From positions 1 through 29,775 of the IMG/VR virus record IMGVR_UViG_3300031951_000874: 29,775 bases of DNA; one strand, given 5' to 3'. Positions 1-7,914 of this stretch are shown here, piece by piece (the first letter of the stretch is position 1; every line of letters begins with the position of its first letter). The notes beneath the pieces were generated by a model. The model ran no database searches. It saw only the letters and a program-made list of their open reading frames with translations, and was not told the origin of the DNA. This DNA comes from a virus. The translations under genes and the position numbers were made by a program.

Positions 1-632
1 CGATGGAATGGTGAAACTTGACCCAGAGCAAACATCTTCTCTCTGTTTAAACTAGCACTAATTGAGATATTGCTAAGTCTTGCTGTTTTATTAATCACAT
101 CGCCAAGCTCAGTTGGAAATACGCAATTAGCAAGATGCAGATTCTGTCTGCGCAACACGTGAGGGTTTGGATCAGCATTAGGATTCGCCACAGCGCCATT
201 AAGTTCCTTATGACTACCGACTAATACTACCTCTTCTATCATATTACCTTCTACTGGGATGGTATAATTGATACTAGAAATAAAGCATCCAGTCATGGTG
301 ATAGAACTTACCAAAGCCTGATCATTAAGAGCTTCATTTGTGTCCTCACCAACAGCAACAATTACTGTGGTTGTATCATTAGCATTTTCAACAATTGCGC
401 CACCACCAGTTGTGGCTAAATTATAAACAGTATTATAACCATCTAACGCTTTGGTAATAGTAATTTCAACGTCAGGATCCACACTAATAAGCTCATAAGC
501 AGACAATCTACCAAGCTGGAAGATATTTTCAAGATTAAAATTAGTATTTACTGCTACGCTTTGTGCGCCATTTACTGTCGCATTACCAACTTTAACAGCG
601 TGACTTGCATAGAAAATTCTTTTATTGGCCAT
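1..632 (-). CDS. Tail tube-like structural protein, 3' end outside the window
   Basis: An open frame begins with ATG at 632 and runs off the left edge without a stop (about 210 codons seen; N-terminus MANKRIFYASHAVKVGNA). An SD-like GGAG lies 8-11 bases upstream. The visible protein is rich in beta-forming residues, with no membrane segment or signal peptide. It ends in the window with a stretch (SASLNREKMFALGQVSPFHR) of the kind found in phage tail tube/major tail proteins. It is the last gene of the leftward structural block and lies after the connector and tail-completion-like genes, where a tail tube gene is expected. A late-type promoter box lies 43 bp upstream at 675-683. Tail tube is an inference from position and resemblance; another virion protein is possible. 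Confidence 0.55.
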   Translation of the reverse strand, partial: MANKRIFYASHAVKVGNATVNGAQSVAVNTNFNLENIFQLGRLSAYELISVDPDVEITITKALDGYNTVYNLATTGGGAIVENANDTTTVIVAVGEDTNEALNDQALVSSITMTGCFISSINYTIPVEGNMIEEVVLVGSHKELNGAVANPNADPNPHVLRRQNLHLANCVFPTELGDVINKTARLSNISISASLNREKMFALGQVSPFH

Positions 633-669
633 CTTGGATTCTCCATTGAAGAAGTGTTATGTTATCTAT

Positions 670-683
670 AAAATATACACCAT
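670..683 (-). promoter_or_regulatory. Putative late promoter box
   Basis: On the minus strand this reads ATGGTGTATATTTTATAG, 43 bp before the start at 632. It shares the TGGTGTAT core with boxes at 4730, 5730, 8774 and 11015, and has no TTGACA-like element 16-18 bp upstream. Confidence 0.5.
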
Positions 684-1685
684 TTAGTTATCAACACCAA
701 AAATAATCTCTACGGTAAGCTTAACATTACTTTCTGATAAAAATGGGCTAAATGACTGAACATCACTAGCAAAAATATCAATAAGTCTTGCTGTTTTCCA
801 ATAATAATCTTCGTCATTAATTAATTCATCATATTGAAGTCTATTATTGTTTAATGATCCATCAATATTAAAAGGATATACACCATTTTTAAGAACAACA
901 TTAGTATCATATAATTTAATAAATTTATCTTGTTGCAGTCTTAATATATCTATCATCATATTACGATCATGCATAGTTTCGGCCACAATATGCAGTAATA
1001 ATTCTTGTTTTACAATTAAGGACTTGTCTCCTAACTGGTATGGCTCTGACATTCCTCGTGAAATAGTTTCCACAATAATGGCCGGTAATTGCACTCTATT
1101 ATTACTAAGTATACTAAAATCACCCTCGGCTAATTGATTAAAATGGTTAATATTTTGATCAGTTTTATACTGTAATTGCTGCCACCATCTTGCATTATCA
1201 TAGGTATAAACCTGAACCCATCTATATGAATATTCCATACCAACTTCAGCTGAAGTAGAAATAGGACTATTAAATATGATTCTACTATTAATATAGTCAA
1301 CTTTATATGAGTATTGACCAACTGTATTTAATGGATAAAAAACATTATTAACATAAATACCAGTGATTAGAGTTGGGGTGCTTTGTAATAATGGATTATA
1401 TTTATCAACAAAAACTATGTCTTGCTCCCAAACCCAATCTTTTCTCATGGTTTGCCAAACTTGACCTGTGGTAAAATTTGGATCCTCTGTTGGTTTTAGT
1501 TTATAGATAGGATTACCAAAAATATTATTTTGTGGTCTTAGAACATTAATAAAACCACCAATATTGAGCAAACCCCAGTCTAAAAAAGATTTGATATTAT
1601 TTTCAATTTGGGACATTAGTAGATGTTCGCCAATGCTTGTAACACCACTAAAATTAAAATTATTATATGTAAATGCTGGACTCAT
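684..1685 (-). CDS. Putative tail completion/terminator-type virion protein
   Basis: A 333-residue protein whose ATG overlaps the stop of the preceding gene (ATGA), so it is translationally coupled. It has no signal peptide or transmembrane segment and no catalytic motif that I recognise. Tryptophan and tyrosine are frequent (for example RWVQVYTYDNARWWQQLQYK near residues 155-174), and the C-terminus (LTVEIIFGV) looks like a beta strand. It lies between a connector-type protein and the tail tube-like gene. By analogy with other tailed phages, that slot usually holds the tail completion or terminator protein that caps the tail tube. The role is inferred from position only. Confidence 0.4.
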   Translation of the reverse strand: MSPAFTYNNFNFSGVTSIGEHLLMSQIENNIKSFLDWGLLNIGGFINVLRPQNNIFGNPIYKLKPTEDPNFTTGQVWQTMRKDWVWEQDIVFVDKYNPLLQSTPTLITGIYVNNVFYPLNTVGQYSYKVDYINSRIIFNSPISTSAEVGMEYSYRWVQVYTYDNARWWQQLQYKTDQNINHFNQLAEGDFSILSNNRVQLPAIIVETISRGMSEPYQLGDKSLIVKQELLLHIVAETMHDRNMMIDILRLQQDKFIKLYDTNVVLKNGVYPFNIDGSLNNNRLQYDELINDEDYYWKTARLIDIFASDVQSFSPFLSESNVKLTVEIIFGVDN

Positions 1686-2323
1686 AATGTAATTGATTCC
1701 TGTATAAGTTGTTTAATATCCTGTTCAACACTATCTATACTTCTAGTTATCCAATTATTATTAATTGTACCAGAGAATGCTGATGGTACTTGCCACTTAC
1801 CAGATTTAACTCCACGCATCACAGCCATACCTGTACGAGATCTTGGATTTGGTCCAATATCTACTACATAGTCTTTAATAATAGTTTTATTACCAAGTAA
1901 TAGAAGCCACTCTAACCAATCCAATTGTGTGCCCTTTTCAGTTGTAAATGTTGCTGCTGGGGATGATAAAGCGCTCTTAAAATCAGATTCTATCATGGTT
2001 AATATAAAACTACCACTTAAATTATATCCAGTATGTTTGATTGGTTTAAATTCAAAACCAATTTTAGTAATTAAAGCTATGATAGCATCAGCCCTGGACT
2101 GACCATCTGGTAAACCAAACTCTGCTCTTAATTCTCCAGAAACCAGTGATTGATATTCTGGTGCTAATCTGAGTGCATTTTGTACAATATCTTTGAGTGA
2201 TTTTTTAATTTTGTTAAAGCTTTTTTTAAGAATTTTTTCAACTTCTGGTTTTAATGCATTAACTATTAAATTTGCAATTTGAGCGTCTGTTTCTTTGATA
2301 TTGAATGTAACTTCAAGTGACAT
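1682..2323 (-). CDS. Virion protein, possible head-tail/tail completion component
   Basis: I start this 213-residue protein at ATG 2323 (MSLEVTFNIK) rather than at an upstream in-frame codon. AGGGG lies 8 bases before it, and the start shares the A of the upstream stop (TAATG). The N-terminal 70 residues are lysine-rich and helical (KPEVEKILKKSFNKIKKSLK). The C-terminal half carries LEWLLLLGNKTIIKDYVVDI followed by GPNPRSRTGMAVM, a signature I associate with structural proteins of environmental phages. No enzymatic motif is present. Its place between the zinc-ribbon connector candidate and the tail terminator candidate suggests a neck or tail-completion role, which is inference. Confidence 0.45.
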   Translation of the reverse strand: MSLEVTFNIKETDAQIANLIVNALKPEVEKILKKSFNKIKKSLKDIVQNALRLAPEYQSLVSGELRAEFGLPDGQSRADAIIALITKIGFEFKPIKHTGYNLSGSFILTMIESDFKSALSSPAATFTTEKGTQLDWLEWLLLLGNKTIIKDYVVDIGPNPRSRTGMAVMRGVKSGKWQVPSAFSGTINNNWITRSIDSVEQDIKQLIQESITL

Positions 2324-2856
2324 TACTGCACCCCTTGCCAAGTTGTAATAATAAATGAATTATTACCAAAACCAACTGGTACTGGATCTTTGTATCTTAT
2401 ATATTTACTATTAGTAAGATTTATAATATTTGTATCTACAATAACCGAAGATGCATTCTTAAGTTTTGCATATAGGTCTATGTTTGATAGCGATTGAATC
2501 TTACCATCAACAAAATTTACGCTCTCAAGATCCAGATTACTACCACCAAAGAATACAGGTTTAATAATACCAAGATAAACCTGTTCTTCACTACTAAAGC
2601 TTAGACTGCCTATACCATTACAGTATGGACAAATTTGACCGGTGATAAATGGGATAGGACCACCAACTTCATAAATATTACTAGATTTTCTACTAATACT
2701 ATCATAAATACAGTTTGGACAATCTTGCAGTTTAGTGTTATCAAAAATAAGCGTACATGGTACGGTAAGAGCTGTGTTTTCTAATAATGCATTAATAGCA
2801 TCATCAAATATTTGTTTAAATTCTGCGGTTATAATACCAGTGAAAGGATTAGCCAT
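2323..2856 (-). CDS. Zinc-ribbon virion-associated protein
   Basis: A 177-residue protein with two CxxC knuckles, C46-P-N-C49 and C76-P-Y-C79, separated by 26 residues. This would be a typical zinc ribbon. A further cysteine is at 34. The N-terminal 30 residues are helical (MANPFTGIITAEFKQIFDDA). The C-terminal half appears beta-rich, with no membrane segment. It is coupled to the next gene by TAATG, and a weaker late-type box lies 38 bp upstream (2894-2902). In this block it is most likely a head-tail connector or neck component whose fold is held by zinc. The zinc site is visible; the role is inferred. Confidence 0.5.
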   Translation of the reverse strand: MANPFTGIITAEFKQIFDDAINALLENTALTVPCTLIFDNTKLQDCPNCIYDSISRKSSNIYEVGGPIPFITGQICPYCNGIGSLSFSSEEQVYLGIIKPVFFGGSNLDLESVNFVDGKIQSLSNIDLYAKLKNASSVIVDTNIINLTNSKYIRYKDPVPVGFGNNSFIITTWQGVQ

Positions 2857-2888
2857 TTTAAATCCCTAATTTGAGAGAAAGGTCTAAA

Positions 2889-2902
2889 ATTAATTACACT
2901 AT
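2889..2902 (-). promoter_or_regulatory. Putative late promoter box (divergent copy)
   Basis: The minus strand reads ATAGTGTAATTAATTTTAG, 38 bp before the start at 2856. It matches the late box core at GTGTA but lacks GG and the final T, so it is a weaker candidate. Confidence 0.3.
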
Positions 2903-3153
2903 ACGTTATTTAATTCGTCTAAAGAGAAAATGGTCTTGAGTTGATCAATATCCTTAACTTTATTAAAACGGCTATCATTGGTGGCATTTCGTAAAATCTC
3001 TTTACGTTTACCAATGCTTTGAATTTTTTTAATATCAGTAGATTCTAACGCTTTAAAAAACTCTATATCTAATTTATCAAAAATTGATAATCTATTAATT
3101 CTAATAATATCCTTCCAAATATTTTTAGCTTGTTCTAAATTAATATTAATCAT
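2899..3153 (-). CDS. Small protein resembling tail fibre-associated/assembly proteins
   Basis: An 84-residue charged, mostly helical protein (MININLEQAKNIWKDIIRIN). Its centre (IGKRKEILRNATNDSRFNKV) resembles the Q/K-x-LRD segment of phage tail fibre assembly proteins. Its ATG overlaps the stop of the preceding gene (3150-3153), so the two are probably made together. It follows a fibre-like gene and a small companion, which supports a role in fibre assembly or attachment. Resemblance is weak and the function is inferred. Confidence 0.4.
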   Translation of the reverse strand: MININLEQAKNIWKDIIRINRLSIFDKLDIEFFKALESTDIKKIQSIGKRKEILRNATNDSRFNKVKDIDQLKTIFSLDELNNV

Positions 3154-3365
3154 GTAGCACCGCCGTATCCGTCTGGATTACTGAAATCGAATGTCCAAGC
3201 GTTTCTAAAAATTCTATCTGATGGTATATCTTCACTATTAATAATTTTGTAAGGTAATCCTTTAGGCACGGTTTGTGTAGCAATTTCTGATAATGATAGA
3301 ACATTGTCTGATGATGGCACTACTATACTAATAGTAATATTATTTGGATATATTATATATTGCAT
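3150..3365 (-). CDS. Small tail fibre-region protein with a DIPSDR..FRNAW motif
   Basis: A 71-residue protein with a beta-rich N-terminus (MQYIIYPNNITISIVVP) and a C-terminal segment DIPSDRIFRNAWTFDFSNPD. That C-terminal motif recurs in short proteins next to tail fibre genes in many phages. It starts 3 bases after the stop of the fibre-like gene and overlaps the following small ORF by 4 bases, forming a three-gene fibre cluster. No enzymatic or membrane features are seen. Confidence 0.5.
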   Translation of the reverse strand: MQYIIYPNNITISIVVPSSDNVLSLSEIATQTVPKGLPYKIINSEDIPSDRIFRNAWTFDFSNPDGYGGAT

Positions 3366-3367
3366 AA

Positions 3368-4147
3368 TTAAGTTCCAAAAATTAATACATTATATTCTGG
3401 AGAATCCACATATGCTCCGGTACGATTATAATTACTAACTATAGATACGCTATTAATAGTTTTTGATGATGTAGAGTTCATAGCTGCCAAATTCATAGCA
3501 TAGATATCACTATTATAATCTCTAGCTGTAATTAAAACAGCATAATTTGTATTAGCCATTGGACTACTAAAATTAACAGTATAAGAACCGACGCTATTAT
3601 CAGTTATACTAGCTACATTATAGCTACTGTTAATTGTAATTGGAGTAGTGGTACCATTAAAACTTACCCAAGCTTTAGCTACAGTTTGTTGCAGGCTGAC
3701 AACTTGTGTTTTCCATTGGCCAGAAAGACCAACCGCCCCATAAACCCTAAATAGTAAAGTGCCACTACTACTATAAACTGTACCACCAATATTAATTAAT
3801 GGTCCACCTTCATGATAAATAACATAAAAATCACCAATACTTGGACTTAATGGATCCAATACGGAAAATACTGTGGGAGTTATGCCTACTTGACTTTTTA
3901 TAATATAATGTTTGCCTTTTTGTGCAGTAAATTGATTAGATACAAATATAGGGCTTTCCCAAGCATTTTGAGCACCAATGTCTTCTGGTGTCAGTGGATC
4001 ATCTCCACTAGTAAAATGTGTAAAATTATGATGATTAGGTAACGCTGGCAGAATAACCGCTGTACTTTGGATTGTTATATCACAATCATTATTAGTAAGC
4101 TCTACTACATTATTTTTAGTATCTGGAATAATACAATAATTTCCCAT
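3368..4147 (-). CDS. Tail fibre-like protein
   Basis: A 259-residue protein rich in Ser, Thr, Asn and Gly. It contains HFTSGDDPLTPEDIGA (residues about 44-59), a segment typical of phage fibre shafts where trimer repeats begin. Its C-terminal third (AKAWVSFNGTTTPITINSSY then TVNFSSPMANTNYAVLITAR) resembles the distal domain of many tail fibres that contact the host. It is short for a full fibre, so it may be a side fibre or receptor-binding tip. The two small downstream genes are probably its assembly partners. Fibre identity is well supported by composition and motifs; the receptor is unknown. Confidence 0.65.
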   Translation of the reverse strand: MGNYCIIPDTKNNVVELTNNDCDITIQSTAVILPALPNHHNFTHFTSGDDPLTPEDIGAQNAWESPIFVSNQFTAQKGKHYIIKSQVGITPTVFSVLDPLSPSIGDFYVIYHEGGPLINIGGTVYSSSGTLLFRVYGAVGLSGQWKTQVVSLQQTVAKAWVSFNGTTTPITINSSYNVASITDNSVGSYTVNFSSPMANTNYAVLITARDYNSDIYAMNLAAMNSTSSKTINSVSIVSNYNRTGAYVDSPEYNVLIFGT

Positions 4148-4157
4148 TTATACTATC

Positions 4158-4691
4158 CTAGTAGTACTGATTGCCCTGATATCTTGAATAATCAAAATTT
4201 GGATTACGAAGATTTTGAGGATCAAATTTATTACCAACGAATGGACTAAAGATAGCTCTAACAGCACTAGCATTGGAAACATCCCAATGTTCTGTAAATT
4301 CAGAATATGCCGCACAAGCCCCATGTTCCAATATGGCCTTCCAACCGGCAAGACTGCCACCAACACTAAGACTAGCTGGACCAAGAGCGGCCCTAATACC
4401 TTCTAAACCAGCTTTGGTTCTGTAATTGCTTTGATCAATTAAGCATGCTGCTTTTAAACAAGTAAGGCTGATAAAAACCTGATTATCTACATCATTAATA
4501 GTTGGATCTGGTGTTATGGTTAAGTTCGTTACATCAATACTGAATTCTGGCTCTATTACAACATCAAATTGTACATATTTAGCCGCCACCACTATTGATT
4601 GTTTGATTCTTAAGTCGCTATATGTATAATTAGGACCAAGATCATTTATTAATGTTCTAACAATAGTAATCATTTCAGATTGCCAAGCCAT
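4158..4691 (-). CDS. Head-tail connector-like (neck) protein
   Basis: A 177-residue protein starting MAWQSEMITIVRTLINDLGP. Helical segments and the motif VFISLTCLKAACLIDQSNYRTKAGLEGIRA (about residues 76-105, two adjacent helices) resemble head-completion/connector proteins of environmental tailed phages. It has no membrane segment. A late-type promoter box lies 39 bp upstream at 4730-4738, so it may begin its own late transcript. It sits between capsid-surface-type genes and the fibre gene. The assignment is by resemblance and position. Confidence 0.55.
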   Translation of the reverse strand: MAWQSEMITIVRTLINDLGPNYTYSDLRIKQSIVVAAKYVQFDVVIEPEFSIDVTNLTITPDPTINDVDNQVFISLTCLKAACLIDQSNYRTKAGLEGIRAALGPASLSVGGSLAGWKAILEHGACAAYSEFTEHWDVSNASAVRAIFSPFVGNKFDPQNLRNPNFDYSRYQGNQYY

Positions 4692-4724
4692 AATTTGACC
4701 CTTTAATTAAAGAGGTGGTGCATA

Positions 4725-4738
4725 ATATGATACACCAT
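4725..4738 (-). promoter_or_regulatory. Putative late promoter box
   Basis: The minus strand reads ATGGTGTATCATATTATG, 39 bp upstream of the connector gene start at 4691. The match to the shared TGGTGTATnAT core is full; no good -35 is seen. Confidence 0.5.
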
Positions 4739-4749
4739 ATGCTAATTTT

Positions 4750-5292
4750 TCAAGTTGTGGCCGTCAATACCCATCTAGACTGGGAGCCGACACTATCAAT
4801 AGTTAATCCAGTTAAGTAAACAAGAGTTGCGGTTTGATTAATGCCAATAATTTTATTAGAAACACCCAACACAAATCGATTAGATGCTGATGAAGACAAA
4901 GACTCTTCGTGTAGAGTTTGGTCCTGATTGGTATTATTAACAATAATTATATATCTACCAGAAACACCATTAGCTATACCAGTAATATTAGATGCTATTG
5001 TTCCGCTGATTTTAAATAAAGCACCGTTATCTATTGAATAATTATTAATAGTATTAGCAGATGGTATATTGGAACCTTCTGTAAGAAGAATAGATCCAGT
5101 TAAGCAGCTATTGGTCTCTTGACAAGAATAGTCGCTGTTGATTATAACTTGTGTAGAATAGTCGTATGCTTCGAGTACAATATTTTTATCTTCTAATTCT
5201 ATTACTTCAATAAGTTTAGTATTTTCAATATTACTTTGAATAATAAACTCTTTAACATCACCACACTCTATATTTGCTACAAAATATGACAT
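4750..5292 (-). CDS. Beta-rich virion surface protein, possible head fibre
   Basis: A 180-residue protein starting MSYFVANIECGDVKEFIIQS. The C-terminal 100 residues (SNITGIANGVSGRYIIIVNN, then HEESLSSSASNRF, ending SRWVLTAT) match the pattern of a beta-sandwich domain found in phage head fibre and receptor-type proteins. There an N-T-x-D/Q-Q-T-L segment is followed by a SSAxNRF turn and a final RW. No SD is evident; it starts 5 bases after the preceding stop, so translation is probably coupled. It is likely exposed on the capsid or tail; the exact place is inferred. Confidence 0.5.
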   Translation of the reverse strand: MSYFVANIECGDVKEFIIQSNIENTKLIEVIELEDKNIVLEAYDYSTQVIINSDYSCQETNSCLTGSILLTEGSNIPSANTINNYSIDNGALFKISGTIASNITGIANGVSGRYIIIVNNTNQDQTLHEESLSSSASNRFVLGVSNKIIGINQTATLVYLTGLTIDSVGSQSRWVLTATT

Positions 5293-5296
5293 ATGA

Positions 5297-5695
5297 TTAG
5301 CACGCTAGAGTTGTTGTTGTATCACTATTACGTCTAATTATATTAATTGTACCGTATATAATTCTATTAACTTCTTTACCTCCTCCAGTATACAGATCAA
5401 TATTTGAATGTAACTCTAAGTCATATCGAGCATTATCAAAAGCGAAGGTTTCTGTTTTAGACGCTGGAATTAAAAGAGTAATTTTACCGGTTGGACCATC
5501 AATTGTAAAACTATATTCACTCAAATCAACGTTATCTGTTGTGAAGGTGGTCGTTACTCCTGTGTCTGTACTCCAAGTTAATCTAGCGCAATAACCAGTA
5601 ATATCAATTATATTACCATTATTATCTTTATATACTAAGGATAATTTAAAAGAACTACCCTTCTCGATTGGAAAATCATATTGGCTAGCTGACAT
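5297..5695 (-). CDS. Conserved-type phage virion protein (beta-rich)
   Basis: A 132-residue protein with signature segments FPIEKGSSFKLSLVYKDNNG, ITGYCARLTW and DGPTGKITLLIPAS. It resembles small beta-sandwich proteins found just downstream of capsid genes in many environmental phages. It begins a transcript: AAGGATA lies before the ATG and a late-type box lies 35 bp upstream, immediately after the capsid gene terminator. The role may be head decoration or connector-associated; no specific function can be read from the sequence. Confidence 0.5.
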   Translation of the reverse strand: MSASQYDFPIEKGSSFKLSLVYKDNNGNIIDITGYCARLTWSTDTGVTTTFTTDNVDLSEYSFTIDGPTGKITLLIPASKTETFAFDNARYDLELHSNIDLYTGGGKEVNRIIYGTINIIRRNSDTTTTLAC

Positions 5696-5724
5696 AAATA
5701 GTATCCTTATATGGTGACGATACT

Positions 5725-5738
5725 ATATAATACACCAG
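5725..5738 (-). promoter_or_regulatory. Putative late promoter box restarting transcription after the capsid gene
   Basis: The minus strand reads CTGGTGTATTATATAG, 35 bp before the start at 5695 and 19 bp after the end of the capsid terminator T-tract. Its place fits a fresh late transcript for the connector and tail genes. Confidence 0.5.
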
Positions 5739-5751
5739 TAGGTTATATAAC

Positions 5752-5776
5752 AAAAAAGGCTGGCGCGAGCCAGCCT
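5752..5776 (-). terminator. Rho-independent terminator after the major capsid gene
   Basis: A perfect 8-bp stem (AGGCTGGC with GCCAGCCT) has a 4-base loop and is followed on the minus strand by six T. It lies 31 bp beyond the capsid gene stop and should limit read-through into the tail genes, giving a high capsid transcript level. Confidence 0.9.
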
Positions 5777-5807
5777 AGTTTGCCACAGTTTATTGTGATT
5801 TTTAATC

Positions 5808-6827
5808 TTAGAGAGCGCCGAGTAGTACTCTACGATTATCGAGTACAGCAAAACCCTGCTCGGCCCAGCCGTAGAAGCCTGCTCTCTTCTGACGATGTAG
5901 TGTATCGTCCTCGAAGATTTGAACTTCTTGGCGAACTGGCATAATGAAACTATCGCTCTTGCGAAGATCAAGGCCAACTACTAGCTCAACCTTCGATTCT
6001 TCGTCAACACTTGGTAGTGTGCCACTTAGTGGGCCGTCGAAGAATAATTGATATTCTTGACCTTCACCTAGCTCATCACGATCATGGAGGTTAACGCCGA
6101 ATACACGGTTTAGAGTGCCATCAGCAGCAACATAGATCTCACGACGAGTAATTTCGTCAACTTGATCTAGGCCCCAATTGCGGATATCTTCCATAGCCTC
6201 TGGACTAACATAGAGGTCGGTTAGCATACCACGATTGTTACTAGCACTGTTACCACCGCCGTTACGACGCATTACTGTCTTCATAAGAGAAACTAGTCTC
6301 TTACTGAAAAGACCAGCATTAGCATCACTATCATAAACGATGATGTTACGATCAACACCAGCGGCTAGAATTGTGTGCCAACCATCATCATTCATCTTCT
6401 TGACGAATTGGGCTTCCATTACTTCCATAGCACGACCAACAACGTCCCAACGGGCATCGCGGGCATACTTTAGAAGATAATCGATACTAGCGCCAATGTC
6501 ATAGGTTGGAACCATGACGTAATCGCCTTCAACGTGACGCTCTGGAATATAACCGTGATTTGGAATTGTGTAGGCCACAAAATCCTTCTCGGTACCAGGA
6601 GCGATGAAATCTAATGGAAATTCTGGAGTGGCACTTTGGGCTAATACGATTGGCTCAAAGATGTTGTCCAAAATGTTACCATTTAGGATACCCTGACGAA
6701 GAGGTAGTTCTAGAGCCTTAGCAAACTGTGAATTTGCGGCTAGAGCCTCTTCCTTATTTAATGAACCAGAACGAACTAGAAGATCTGTAAGTTCTGGAGT
6801 TGGTTGAAACGAATTAGTATTAGCCAT
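5808..6827 (-). CDS. Major capsid protein
   Basis: A 339-residue protein with GGGAG before the ATG. It follows the portal, protease/scaffold and decoration genes and is closed by a strong terminator, all normal for an abundant capsid protein. The C-terminal part (ELVVGLDLRKSDSFIMPVRQ, then DDTLHRQKRAGFYGWAEQGF and VLDNRRVLLGAL) is a signature I recognise from HK97-fold major capsid proteins of environmental tailed phages. An N-terminal region of about 60 residues is Leu/Ala-rich and could be removed by the upstream protease. No late box is visible directly upstream, so it is probably transcribed from promoters before the protease or portal genes. Confidence 0.85.
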   Translation of the reverse strand: MANTNSFQPTPELTDLLVRSGSLNKEEALAANSQFAKALELPLRQGILNGNILDNIFEPIVLAQSATPEFPLDFIAPGTEKDFVAYTIPNHGYIPERHVEGDYVMVPTYDIGASIDYLLKYARDARWDVVGRAMEVMEAQFVKKMNDDGWHTILAAGVDRNIIVYDSDANAGLFSKRLVSLMKTVMRRNGGGNSASNNRGMLTDLYVSPEAMEDIRNWGLDQVDEITRREIYVAADGTLNRVFGVNLHDRDELGEGQEYQLFFDGPLSGTLPSVDEESKVELVVGLDLRKSDSFIMPVRQEVQIFEDDTLHRQKRAGFYGWAEQGFAVLDNRRVLLGAL

Positions 6828-6850
6828 TTTTATTTACTCCCTGTTTTTAA

Positions 6851-7303
6851 TTACTGAATGTTTACTGCGACTTTTGCGTAACCGTCTGCGTCTGCCTCGC
6901 TCAAGAATGAACCAATTCTAGCAACGCCAGTTGCTGTTGCTGTTGTGATAACACCATTAGCACCAACATAAGCTGGGGCACCGGCTGTTGGACTACCAGC
7001 AATCTGGTTAGTTGTTACTTGACCAACTCTTAGTAGAGTGACCTTGCCACCAACTTGCATCTCATCTTTGTGCCAGTTAATGTGCTGTCTTGTTAGGTCA
7101 TAATCTACAACATCATTGAGTAGAACGCCAACTGGAAGAGCGCCAGAAGCTAGAGTAGCATATTCTACTACAGCGCCAGCATCATCCATTGATACGCCTG
7201 CTCCAGTTGAAACTACGGAAGCAACGCCGCCTCTCTCTTCAGTTGTATTCATGAAGAAAGAGATATCTGTTAGAAGTTCGATACGATCTGGTTTTAGAGC
7301 CAT
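6851..7303 (-). CDS. Capsid decoration/stabilisation protein
   Basis: A 150-residue protein between the scaffold/protease and capsid genes, with AAGGGAG before its start. Small Gly/Ala/Val-rich beta segments are followed by SPTAGAPAYVGANGVITT and a C-terminus IGSFLSEADADGYAKVAVNI. These are typical of decoration proteins that bind the outer surface of HK97-type shells after expansion. No membrane or catalytic features are seen. Position and pattern agree; the name follows the family role and was not tested. Confidence 0.7.
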   Translation of the reverse strand: MALKPDRIELLTDISFFMNTTEERGGVASVVSTGAGVSMDDAGAVVEYATLASGALPVGVLLNDVVDYDLTRQHINWHKDEMQVGGKVTLLRVGQVTTNQIAGSPTAGAPAYVGANGVITTATATGVARIGSFLSEADADGYAKVAVNIQ

Positions 7304-7305
7304 TT

Positions 7306-7914
7306 TTATTCTCCCTTATTAAGTTTTTTACCTAGTCTAGCATAAACAAAATCTACTAAAGCTGCACGAGTGTTTTCAACAGCACTATCGTCCTCACCGC
7401 CAACAGTAATTGCTACGTCGGAAGTGGTTTCGACATTCTCAAGAACTTCAGTGATATCGGCTTCTGCAACCTCTTCGGCTGTTGTTACCTTATCATTCTT
7501 CTTGATTTTCTTAGCCATATCTAACCAAGTTTCTGTCATAGCAGCAAATGTTTCATCATTGAGAGAATCAAACTTCTCTACAATTGATTCAGCATCAGTG
7601 CTATCAACACCATTGTTTACAAGGCTAGCCTTACGAATCATTTTCTTTTCTTTCATCATATAGCCAGCAATTGTCTCATTGGCAGCGGCGAGTTCAGCCT
7701 TTAGAGCATCAAGCTCGTCTGACTTAGTCTTCATGTTTTCATTATGTTTCTTAGCTTCTTCTTCTTGTTTCTTTGTATGCATAGTGGCTTGTTCAAACTC
7801 AGCTCTTAGGGTATCAAGTTGAGTATTTAGTTCTGCAATCGTAGTTTGTGCTGCTTGGGTTGCTTCGGCGCAATCTGCAACAACAGTTTCAACTACTTCT
7901 GTATTTTCATTCAT
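7306..7914 (-). CDS. Nested scaffold protein (internal start in the protease-scaffold gene)
   Basis: In-frame ATG at 7914 (residue 279 of the long product, MNENTEVVETVVADC) is preceded by CGGAG with 9 bases between GGAG and ATG. This is a good ribosome-binding site inside a gene. It would make a 202-residue protein of coiled coil plus acidic tail without the protease. This is the arrangement of lambda C/Nu3, where free scaffold is made in excess from an internal start. The signal is visible; use of the start is inferred. Confidence 0.55.
   Translation of the reverse strand: MNENTEVVETVVADCAEATQAAQTTIAELNTQLDTLRAEFEQATMHTKKQEEEAKKHNENMKTKSDELDALKAELAAANETIAGYMMKEKKMIRKASLVNNGVDSTDAESIVEKFDSLNDETFAAMTETWLDMAKKIKKNDKVTTAEEVAEADITEVLENVETTSDVAITVGGEDDSAVENTRAALVDFVYARLGKKLNKGE

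Noticed and set aside
847-1137. Plus-strand ORFs inside the structural genes (also 7370-7663, 12584-12934)
   Set aside because: All are antisense to confidently read virion genes and have no initiation signals.
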